Source of the DNA: Pleurobrachia bachei | Lineage: Eukaryota; Ctenophora; Tentaculata; Cydippida; Pleurobrachiidae | Direction of reading: 5' to 3' | NCBI GenBank assembly: GCA_000695325.1 | Contig: AVPN01000011.1 | Location: forward strand, 91,931 to 113,165 | Length of the DNA: 21,235 nt | Part shown: positions 9,372 to 17,794 of the stretch, piece after piece | Position numbering within the stretch: the first letter of the stretch is position 1 | Layout: the number at the start of each line of letters is the position of its first letter | Notes under the pieces: model-generated | What the model was told of the DNA's origin: nothing | Databases searched by the model: none | Seen by the model: only the letters and a program-made list of their open reading frames with translations | Translations under genes and position numbers: made by a program

Positions 9372-10128
9372 GACTCGTGTCGATCAATATTCAATTGCGC
9401 GGTTAAATCCGCATCGTAGAAAAGCAGTTTACCGCTCGCTACGTTACCATCAGGTAGCAGCAGCCTGGTTAAAAACGCGAACGCGGCTTTTATTTGAAAA
9501 ATTTCATGAGCTCGGTTTTGAAAAATTTCATATCACTCAAAAACTTTCTTTAACAAAATCTTTGGAAGGCGCTGCAATCCCCTCGTTTGCGCTGCCGCGG
9601 CACCCCGCAACGAGGGGTCTGTAGCATACGCCAAACAAAATCTCAAATCTTCCTTTTCAGTTTCTTTTTCCTCAGTCCTTCAAGACCGGTATCTTTTGGA
9701 CAGGAGGTTTCTTGGTCCTTGTAGTGGTATCTTCTGGATGTGGTGGTCTGAGACTGCAGCGTAGATCAAGCTGACTGCTGAGCCCATCGCTCCGTCGGGT
9801 CCGTCCTAGCCTTCCATGCATACTTTTTATTTTCATACATCAGGCGTCGTGCTTCGGCATTCGGGCTTCAAGATCTATCGACTGTGAAGTACCCTCTGAA
9901 GTAATTTGAAACTTGATGACAAACTTGCCATTCTAAGTACATACCACTTGGTATGGAGAAGTCAAAAAATCATTACTCGAATCTCGATTTTGGACTGGAG
10001 AGCACAACATCCAAGAATTACAAGAATTACAAATAAGTTTCGGTATTGTACACAATAAAAAGTAAAATAATACCACGCACTCAGCCTGGGCATCCGCGTG
10101 AAGTGTTATGATAAAGTGGGATGGATGA
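9372..10128. other. Mostly non-coding region with one weak minus-strand ORF
   Basis: On minus, from about 9499 to a stop at 9368, one frame is open and reads KAAFAFLTRLLLPDGN then GKLLFYDADLTAQLNID. It looks protein-like but I cannot place it; it may be more retroelement or a gene scrap. The GC-rich hairpin at 9568-9632 lies here. AAGAATTAC is repeated near 10012-10030. Nothing else is recognisable. Confidence 0.35.
9568..9632. repeat. 65-nt strong imperfect hairpin
   Basis: CCCCTCGTT (9579-9587) pairs perfectly with AACGAGGGG (9609-9617). The stem continues inward through GCG/CGC after a one-base bulge, and outward through GCTGCA/TGTAGC (one G-U) and GGCG/CGCC. The loop is about GC-rich 14 nt. 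It could be the core of a small transposable element or a structured RNA. It is not a tRNA and no other RNA family is recognised. Confidence 0.7.
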
Positions 10129-10281
10129 TTACTTGCCTTCCGTCAGCAGACTAAAGAGCGAGTTGTCCCCAGTTGTGTGGTATCCTCTGACCGGAGGTCT
10201 GTCCGGGAGGGTGTCGAGAAATCTGCCCAGATTGACTTTTAGGTTGTCAACAGATGTAGATAGACGGACTGATGACGGCAT
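10129..10281 (-). CDS. Small minus-strand ORF, possible first exon of a divergent gene (50 codons)
   Basis: ATG at 10281 opens MPSSVRLSTSVDNLKVNLGR, then FLDTLPDRPPVRGYHTTGDN and SLFSLLTE. Read through, it ends in GK and TAA at 10129. At 10137/10136 the sequence GAAG|GCAAGT is a good match to the rare GC-AG donor class, so the ORF may be an exon that continues leftward; I found no in-phase acceptor with confidence. It points away from the plus-strand gene at 10504, leaving a spacer of about 220 bp that could be a bidirectional promoter. No family is recognised. The unnamed fragments at 7961-8648 could belong to the same gene, but this is only positional. Confidence 0.4.
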   Translation of the reverse strand: MPSSVRLSTSVDNLKVNLGRFLDTLPDRPPVRGYHTTGDNSLFSLLTEGK

Positions 10282-10503
10282 CCAGACACAGGCCTAGCAT
10301 TCTGTACAACGACTTTTACCAGATAGCTAAATGATACTGTCAATGATTCAATTTACACTATTGACAAATGACAGTATTTGCTAACTTACCCTTGGTCATT
10401 ACTATGAAGCTACCCTAAAATGTGGCTTCAAATTCTAATTACATAATGCTGAATCACTCTTATAATAGCTAGAGAGCTGTAGTCCGAGACAGGGGTTTAA
10501 GAT
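10282..10503. promoter_or_regulatory. Possible divergent promoter region
   Basis: This 222-bp spacer separates the minus ORF starting at 10281 from the plus gene starting at 10504. It is AT-rich, with near repeats of AATGACAGTATTTGCTAA/AAATGATACTGTCAATGA around 10328-10385 that form an imperfect inverted repeat. No TATA box stands out. The promoter role is inferred only from the gene layout. Confidence 0.3.
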
Positions 10504-13500
10504 ATGGCGCCCAAGAGATCATCCAAAAGAAGCTTTACGACTCCATTCAAACCACCAATGAAGATCGAGTACGTTATCTCCTCAACGTCACGCATTTATT
10601 ATGCATATTAAAGAATATTTCTCTCGTCCTTGCAAATAAATAAAACTAATACATTGTTTCAGGGATGATTTTGACAGTCTTGGTCAGTCACCAGCAGCAG
10701 GAGCAGAGGCTAAAGTGGTCCCTGACTTCACGCCCAGCCCGGCTGTGCCATCATCCGGCGGATGATTTTTCCGATTCTTTACAGGGCATTTCTTTTGTGG
10801 ACGTAGCACCAGAAAAGGTATGCCCCCATAACGTGAAATGAAGATCTCTCTGTTTTCTAACAATTGCTGATAGGTGACACCAATAGTGGGTATACAATTG
10901 CTGACAATTACCTTTCTTTCAGGACGTTCCACTCACAATCACGGCACGGTTTCCAAGTTCGTAGTCAGTTTACACTTTATCCGGGTTACACTTTATTCAT
11001 TCAGTAGAAACGTTTCCAAGAACTGTCTTGTTCTCTTCACCCCGATGAACCATCTCACTTGCTAGTTGTTCTATTTTCATTCAATGTACCACGTCACAAT
11101 ACATTGTATATAATAATAATATCTCTCTGTCCAGGCCCCCAGGGACCCCTGCAACCGCCCAACAACCAACTTCAACTCGGTCATCATCACGTTTTAAAAC
11201 ACCAACTGTGAAGGAGGAGCCTACGGTAAAGCTTGAGGAAACACCCATAACACCATCTTCTGAACACGGTAACCATACTACTCCAGCAACTGGATTCGCA
11301 CAGCTGGGGGAGACTCCTGTAACTGATCCGGCTGTGAAGGGCGAACAGGGCCCTGTTTCTGAGGCACAACGTGACTTTGATACTCTTGGGGAAACACCCG
11401 GACCGAGCACCTCAGGGTGAGTCCCTCCCGTCCCCATGTCCCCAATCCCCATTGATAATTAGAAGTCTCTACTGTCTCCCAGCTCCCCTGTTAGTATTGT
11501 ACTGCTCCCGGTAGCTCCCCAGCCCCCCTAGATGTCAATATTTTCTAGAAAGACTTCTTTCAGATCTTCAGACCCCTCTCTTTCTCTCTTTCTCTCCCCC
11601 CCCCTTTTCTCTATCTTTCTCTCTCCCTCTATTCGTCTTAACCCCCAACGAGTAGCCACTTTAACTCTCTCTCCCTTCTTCTCTAACTCTCTCTCTCCCT
11701 GCTAATATTGTCCCTGGCTGCTGTCAAAAACGTTCCCTCTCTCATTCAGTGACGTTGCAGACGACAAAAGTAATCTCACCGGTACAAAGGAGAAGAATGA
11801 TAACGGTACGGGTAATAAAGCCCACCGAATTGACACATTTTATTGACCCACGTCACTTGCTATTATATGATGGTACTAGATCAGGTCTGTCCCTTTCTCT
11901 ACACCCATGTTCCCTCCTCAGGGGCCGGTGGTCGAGCAAAGAGACGACGAACCCAGACCCAATTCTTTGGGGAAGTTACGCCCAGTGATGCTGTCATTAA
12001 TCAGGGAACAGAGAAACAGGAAGAGGATGAAACTAAAGACGTCGATTCGGATTTCGATCCGACTGGTGCAGGTGATGATGATGGGTCTAAGTTCAAGAGG
12101 CCTACTCAGACTGTGGTTCGTAGTAGCCATATTGCAGCTGGTGCTCCCCGTAAGAGAACAGCCAAGACATTTCAACACATGCTGGAGATTACACAGTTCC
12201 TGGCCAGTATACCTAGGAATGTCGATGAAATTCCCTTCCACCCTGCCTTCCTAAAACACAGGTAAAGGATTGGCAATGACGCAATGGTACAAGCACAGGG
12301 AGTATATAATTGAAACTATGCATGATGCAATAAATCTCCAAGTGATTAAACGGTGTTACATGTATTTTATTGCCAGGCTAGACTGCTATTCAAACGTGGG
12401 GTTGAACAAAACACGTATTTTATCAGGGGTTGGGATACAGATGGTATGAGTGCGTGGGTGATGCCACATCCATTGGCAATCAAGTCTGATACATCCTGTT
12501 ACACAGATGCAGAAGTGGCCCTCTCACGACAATTTCCACCCGGTCCGCCCGTCTGGTAAGATCCCCTCAACTGTGGTAAATCCTACATCGCACTCAGTAC
12601 CCAGTGGGTACATACTACCTACTCTCTAATTACTCCATTCAGTCTTTGCACGGTGTCCCTCCACTGCCATCTAACCCCCCATCCCTCGTTCTAGTCCGAT
12701 TATGGTGAGACTGGCGTGTAATGGTCGTTACCCGGAGGACAAGATGAGTGTTCGGTTAGCCGATGTCTACTCCGCTAGTGTGCAACAGGACCACTGCGAC
12801 TTCCTGTCCTTACATGTCCGACACTGGGAGAGGTTGTCCAAGTGGGCCAGTTGTGTTGTTGGAGGACAGTTCAGTGGGTGTGCCTCCTTGTTGGGTAAGT
12901 TAGAGATGGCTAATCTAGAATCTAGATGGGATCTAGAATCTAGATCGTTAGTTAGAGGTTAGAGATGGTTAGTCGATCTTAATAAATCCAATGATCGCTT
13001 TTTAAATATGCTGCAGCAACTCAGTATTCAACTAACCCGTACCACACAGAAACGGTTATAAAAGTGTTGCTTCGAATGATAAAGCAGAAGGGTTCGTGGA
13101 ATGTCAAGAGATTCCTGGAGTGTGTCACCTATATTGCTGTCATTCAGCAACTGGGAACAACCCTCCCTGAAGTCAAACCGGTGAGTGGAACAACTTGTTC
13201 CAAAATCTTGTTCCGAACAAGATCTTTAATATCTTCTGTGGCTGCTATTCTCACTTTCTCTTTTACAATGGTTTCTTATACTTTTCATAGAGTTAATGAG
13301 CGAGTTATGAGCAAGTTATACTTTTAATACTTTTCATGGGATGAGCAGAATATTCATTGTGGTAGTAGGGTGGTTCCCTTCGTTGTTGGACGCTGATACT
13401 CTGCAGCTGTTATATATACAGGGAGGAGTAATTTATTCAACAGAGCTATTAGTAGCAGCGTCACCCCACGAAGGAAACCACCCTACTGCCACTGCTGTCT

Positions 13501-16500
13501 TTTTGCAAAAGCAATTAAAAATAATGCTATCTTCGAGAAACGGTGCAAATGTCAAATAAACTATAACCACTATCTGGATTAAGTACAATTCTTCTGTCAG
13601 TCCTAAAAGTTTCTACCTGGCTGTCGTGATTGTTTGTCACCACCCTACTACCACAATATACTTCGTTTGTTGAATAAATATTGGTTGACCAACTTAGTAA
13701 CAGCTACTGCAATAAACTGATCTTGCATTAAATATATTCTAAATTCTCAACGTTGAAAGGATTCGAGCAGAACCTTACTTCTCATCCGATGCATTTATAC
13801 TTGGTACTTAGATGTGATCACGTGTCATACTGCAGTAATATATGAACTGTAGAAGAAGATGGTATCTCAGTTCCGAGTACTCCTTCTTATTCTCTCTTCT
13901 GTTCTGTACTTCACTGCACTGGTCACCGTACACTGGCATTATACAGTTCTTGTTATGAGTGAGTGCTTCAAAATGTACGAATCTTAAAAAGGAGAGAGGA
14001 AGAAGGGAATGTGAGGGGATTCGAGAGATGGTCGAGATGGTTACTAAACTAACGCGTGTGCACCAGCCCACACGTCACACGTCTAGACCAATTTTCTTTG
14101 AAATGCCTTGGTAGTTTTACAAAACAACAGCCCCCCCCCACAACTATGCTCACACTGGGTGTCTACTTGCTAATTTAGTTTTGATTTAATTGATCAAGTT
14201 TAATTGACCAGTTTAACAGGGGTATTATTTCAGTTGAATTGTTCTTGTGGGTATAATGCTGCCACACATGGATAATAATATGTGTGTGTGTTTGTGCCTC
14301 TTACAGTAAAACCAAATTGCATCACACCACCATGAACAACTTTGTATCTCTCTCTTTCTCTGTCTCTCTGTCTCTCTGTCTCTCTCTGTCTCTCTCTGTC
14401 TCTCTCTGTCTCTCTCTGTCTCTCTCTGTCTCTCTCTGTCTCTCTCTGTCTCTCTCTGTCTCTCTCTGTCTCTCTCTGTCTCTCTCTGTCTCTCTCTGTC
14501 TCTCTCTGTCTCTCTCTGTCTCTCTCTGTCTCTCTCTGTCTCTCTCTGTCTCTCTCTGTCTCTCTCTGTCTCTCTCTGTCTCTCTCTGTCTCTCTCTGTC
14601 TCTCTCTGTCTCTCTCTGTCTCTCTCTGTCTCTCTCTGTCTCTCTCTGTCTCTCTCTGTCTCTCTCTGTCTCTCTCTGTCTCTCTCTGTCTCTCTCTGTC
14701 TCTCTCTGTCTCTCTCTGTCTCTCTCTGTCTCTCTCTGTCTCTCTCTGTCTCTCTCTGTCTCTCTCTGTCTCTCTCTGTCTCTCTCTGTCTCTCTCTGTC
14801 TCTCTCTGTCTCTCTCTGTCTCTCTCTGTCTCTCTCTGTCTCTCTCTGTCTCTCTCTGTCTCTCTCTGTCTCTCTCTGTCTCTCTCTGTCTCTCTCTGTC
14901 TCTCTCTGTCTCTCTCTGTCTCTCTCTGTCTCTCTCTGTCTCTCTCTGTCTCTCTCTGTCTCTCTCTGTCTCTCTCTGTCTCTCTCTGTCTCTCTCTGTC
15001 TCTCTCTGTCTCTCTCTGTCTCTCTCTGTCTCTCTCTGTCTCTCTCTGTCTCTCTCTGTCTCTCTCTGTCTCTCTCTGTCTCTCTCTGTCTCTCTCTGTC
15101 TCTCTCTGTCTCTCTCTGTCTCTCTCTGTCTCTCTCTGTCTCTCTCTGTCTCTCTCTGTCTCTCTCTGTCTCTCTCTGTCTCTCTCTGTCTCTCTCTGTC
15201 TCTCTCTGTCTCTCTCTGTCTCTCTCTGTCTCTCTCTGTCTCTCTCTGTCTCTCTCTGTCTCTCTCTGTCTCTCTCTGTCTCTCTCTGTCTCTCTCTGTC
15301 TCTCTCTGTCTCTCTCTGTCTCTCTCTGTCTCTCTCTGTCTCTCTCTGTCTCTCTCTGTCTCTCTCTGTCTCTCTCTGTCTCTCTCTGTCTCTCTCTGTC
15401 TCTCTCTGTCTCTCTCTGTCTCTCTCTGTCTCTCTCTGTCTCTCTCTGTCTCTCTCTGTCTCTCTCTGTCTCTCTCTGTCTCTCTCTGTCTCTCTCTGTC
15501 TCTCTCTGTCTCTCTCTGTCTCTCTCTGTCTCTCTCTGTCTCTCTCTGTCTCTCTCTGTCTCTCTCTGTCTCTCTCTGTCTCTCTCTGTCTCTCTCTGTC
15601 TCTCTCTGTCTCTCTCTGTCTCTCTCTGTCTCTCTCTGTCTCTCTCTGTCTCTCTCTGTCTCTCTCTGTCTCTCTCTGTCTCTCTCTGTCTCTCTCTGTC
15701 TCTCTCTGTCTCTCTCTGTCTCTCTCTGTCTCTCTCTGTCTCTCTCTGTCTCTCTCTGTCTCTCTCTGTCTCTCTCTGTCTCTCTCTGTCTCTCTCTGTC
15801 TCTCTCTGTCTCTCTCTGTCTCTCTCTGTCTCTCTCTGTCTCTCTCTGTCTCTCTCTGTCTCTCTCTGTCTCTCTCTGTCTCTCTCTGTCTCTCTCTGTC
15901 TCTCTCTGTCTCTCTCTGTCTCTCTCTGTCTCTCTCTGTCTCTCTCTGTCTCTCTCTGTCTCTCTCTGTCTCTCTCTGTCTCTCTCTGTCTCTCTCTGTC
16001 TCTCTCTGTCTCTCTCTGTCTCTCTCTGAATTGTATTCAGTTGGTGTCTGATGGGCCGGGCTAGAACATACCACGTGGCCCAAAAAACTAAAATTATGTC
16101 GTTGTTATGTGGTAGGTGACTGGTCTTGTAAAAAGGGGTGATCCGACTTGCTTTACATCTGAGTAATTGTACATGTTGTACGTCATACTAAAACGTCATC
16201 TGAAATGCTAGATTGCAGTAATATTGATTGATAGTGGGTTAGGTTACAAATATAGAAAACTTGGATAGTTTGGGTATCATTATTATATCGACATTTCACT
16301 GGAAGTATAAGCAGAAGACCTTCCAAAAATAAGATCAATGACTTTGACAATACAATTAAAAATTGCTCGCACTAGTGTGGTTACGTAAAGCTGACACAAT
16401 TTGCCTGAACCTTCTTGAATTCATAGTTCATGAACTGTAATATTACGTATTATGTTCTGATAGATCACTTTAATAGTTTTCTGATATCTCTTTCTTATTC

Positions 16501-17338
16501 TTGCTACACGATCAGTCTTAATTCACGTAAAATTAAATATTGCATCATCTAAAATTTAATAACTTTTTTAATACGTTTGTAGTTTAAACCATTTTATAGG
16601 AAAACTTTCATTCGAAGGCCCCTATCACATGCTTGCCTTGCTCGACCCTCTCTAACCGCAGTGGGTAAGCTAGGTATATTCCATGGGTGATGGATTTGTA
16701 ATCAATCGTTATTTATTGATCGGAAAATAGCTAGGACAACTTATGCTTATGTCTTATATTGAGATACACATGTACGAACGGTACCTAATTTCTTCTTAAA
16801 CTACTGAACTTGTCCGCGTGTTTCCTGACACTCAATTAAAAGTGAAATGTGTCGAACTAATAATATGAAGGTCCACAATTAGGACACGTGCACAGTTCAG
16901 ACTAACAACACGCCCCTCGGGATATACTGCATTTATGTTTCTGTTTCTAGACTTTATATGTAATGCTTTACTTCCTGATTTTACTGAGCGAATCTTACAA
17001 AATAAAATAGTCTCTCATCGTTATCATGGTAACGTGACACTGTTATCTTGTTACCATGATAACATAACATATAATTGTCTTGTCAATGACTAGTTTATCA
17101 CACACTATTACTATCACGTTGTCTTGTTACAGGTAACGTGACGGGACATTATGAGGTACCCACCCTCCGCCAACTCCTCTCCCCCGTCCTACCCACGGTG
17201 GAAGAGAGAGAGGAGAAAATTGGGGTACACCGCCGGCAAGACACCAGACGGGATGCTCTAAGGAGACTGGCTAGGAAACATGCACTGTCTGAGCTGGCCG
17301 GGGAGAGGGGCTTGAAGAGTGGTAGCCGTGAAGAGTAG
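10504..17338 (+). CDS. Unrecognised, probably nuclear multi-exon protein
   Basis: The start ATG at 10504 (GATATGG context) gives MAPKRSSKRSFTTPFKPPMK. Exons are 10504-10568, about 10663-10700 (3' end unclear), 10785-10817, 10923-10948, 11135-11416, 11750-11811, 11922-12261, 12382-12555, 12695-12894, 13050-13180 and 17133-17338. From 10785 to 13180 every junction keeps phase. The N-terminal half is disordered and acidic, with the repeated motifs KLEETPITP, QLGETPVTD and TLGETPGPS and a basic cluster RAKRRRTQTQ that could be a nuclear signal. The C-terminal half looks folded: KTFQHMLEITQFLASIPRN, NTYFIRGWDTDGMSAWVMP, RLACNGRYPEDKMSVRLADV, HVRHWERLSKWASCVVGGQF, RFLECVTYIAVIQQLGTTLP. The last exon reads GHYEVPTLRQLLSPVLPTVE and a basic tail ending SREE. 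Exon 10 ends in phase 0 but the last exon needs phase 1, so an exon is missing, a weak alternative donor (after GTGA, 13184) is used, or the protein ends VT-stop. I do not recognise a family. Confidence 0.65.
11417..11749. other. Intron with pyrimidine-rich simple sequence
   Basis: This intron of the plus-strand gene is dominated by CTCTTTCTC and TCTCTCCCT runs and a C9 tract near 11598. It contains no ORF or RNA that I can support. Confidence 0.7.
12913..12945. repeat. Tandem near-palindromic 15-mer
   Basis: ATCTAGAATCTAGAT occurs at 12913-12927 and 12931-12945, three bases apart, just inside an intron of the plus-strand gene. Each copy is itself an almost perfect palindrome. Confidence 0.85.
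13356..13657. repeat. Foldback (MITE-like) element with three related arms
   Basis: ATTGTGGTAGTAGGGTGGT at 13356-13374 has a perfect 19-bp inverted partner at 13639-13657. A third, imperfect inverted arm lies at about 13460-13491 (ACGAAGGAAACCACCCTACTGCCAC), pairing with 13359-13388 over about 27 bp. Inverted ends, no coding content and an intron location suggest a non-autonomous DNA element or nested copies. Clear target-site duplications are not seen. Confidence 0.75.
13658..14340. other. Intron segment without recognised features
   Basis: This part of the large last intron of the plus-strand gene has no convincing exon on either strand. A C9 run lies near 14132, and a TG repeat at 14281-14291 leads toward the satellite. 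The minus-strand frame at 13808-14071 shows no family features. Confidence 0.5.
14341..16029. repeat. Perfect 10-bp satellite, TCTCTCTGTC x about 165
   Basis: From 14371 to 16020 the decamer TCTCTCTGTC repeats 165 times with no visible interruption, ending in a partial unit TCTCTCTG. A few 8-bp units (TCTCTGTC) form the left border. Because 10 is not a multiple of 3, the codon pattern cycles every 30 bp, and no frame on either strand contains a stop. This yields apparent ORFs of about 570-620 codons (Ser/Leu/Val/Cys on plus; Arg/Glu/Asp/Gln/Thr on minus). They are repeat artefacts. The array lies inside the last intron of the plus-strand gene. Confidence 0.99.
16030..17132. other. AT-rich intron remainder
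   Basis: This continues the large intron from the satellite to the last exon acceptor (TCTTGTTACAG, 17122-17132). No convincing exon, RNA or repeat family is seen apart from the inverted repeat near 17020. A missing exon of the plus-strand gene may hide here or left of the satellite. Confidence 0.5.
17020..17063. repeat. 14-bp perfect inverted repeat
   Basis: GTTATCATGGTAAC at 17020-17033 is exactly inverted at 17050-17063 (GTTACCATGATAAC), with a 16-nt loop. It lies about 70 bp before the last exon of the plus-strand gene. Related fragments (GTTAC, GTAACGTGAC) recur up to 17143. It may be a small foldback remnant. Confidence 0.85.
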
Positions 17339-17794
17339 CCAATGTGTCAGCGATCTCAGAAATTGGTGATAAAGCTCTAGCCATGTTACGAAATGGGTAT
17401 TAGATCTTTGAGCAAGACAGAATGTTGGAATTTTTTCTCGGAGTTGATTGTGAGTTGTCTGGTTCAAATAGCTATATTTAGCCGTGCCAGGTTAAGTTAA
17501 ATCATCTTAGGGTTATGTCGTTGGAAAAATTATATATTACTCTCTCCGGTCTAGTTATCAAACTAACTATAGCAGTTGAATATACTATAATGTAATCTGT
17601 TAAAAGTTTTATTCAATTCAAAGTACATACATGTAACATTATATATAAAGTTGCTTATTAATTTATTCAGTTTCTATTTAATCATCCTCAGTGACGCAAA
17701 AGTGTTTTTATTATGCTTCATATATTATCCACTCTCTTAACAAGGCTTCCCTACATCTAGCTCAAAACTAATGATGTTATAACAGTGAGCTACT
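17339..17794. other. Intergenic spacer
   Basis: This AT-rich stretch runs between the stop of the unrecognised plus-strand gene and the start of the annexin-like gene. It should hold the 3' UTR of the first and the promoter of the second. I see no clear AATAAA and no coding sequence. Confidence 0.6.

Noticed and set aside
11081-11452. Minus-strand 123-codon ORF
   Set aside because: It is the shadow of the ETP-motif exon on the plus strand, which has in-phase splice junctions at both ends.
13808-14071. Minus-strand 87-codon ORF
   Set aside because: No recognisable domain, no splice partners, and it lies in an intron of the opposite strand; it looks like a chance frame.
14371-16020. CRISPR array
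   Set aside because: The units are contiguous 10-mers without spacers in a eukaryotic intron.
14230-16083. Open frames of about 570-620 codons on both strands
   Set aside because: They are translations of a perfect 10-bp satellite that has no stops in any frame. No start context, domain or codon bias supports a protein.
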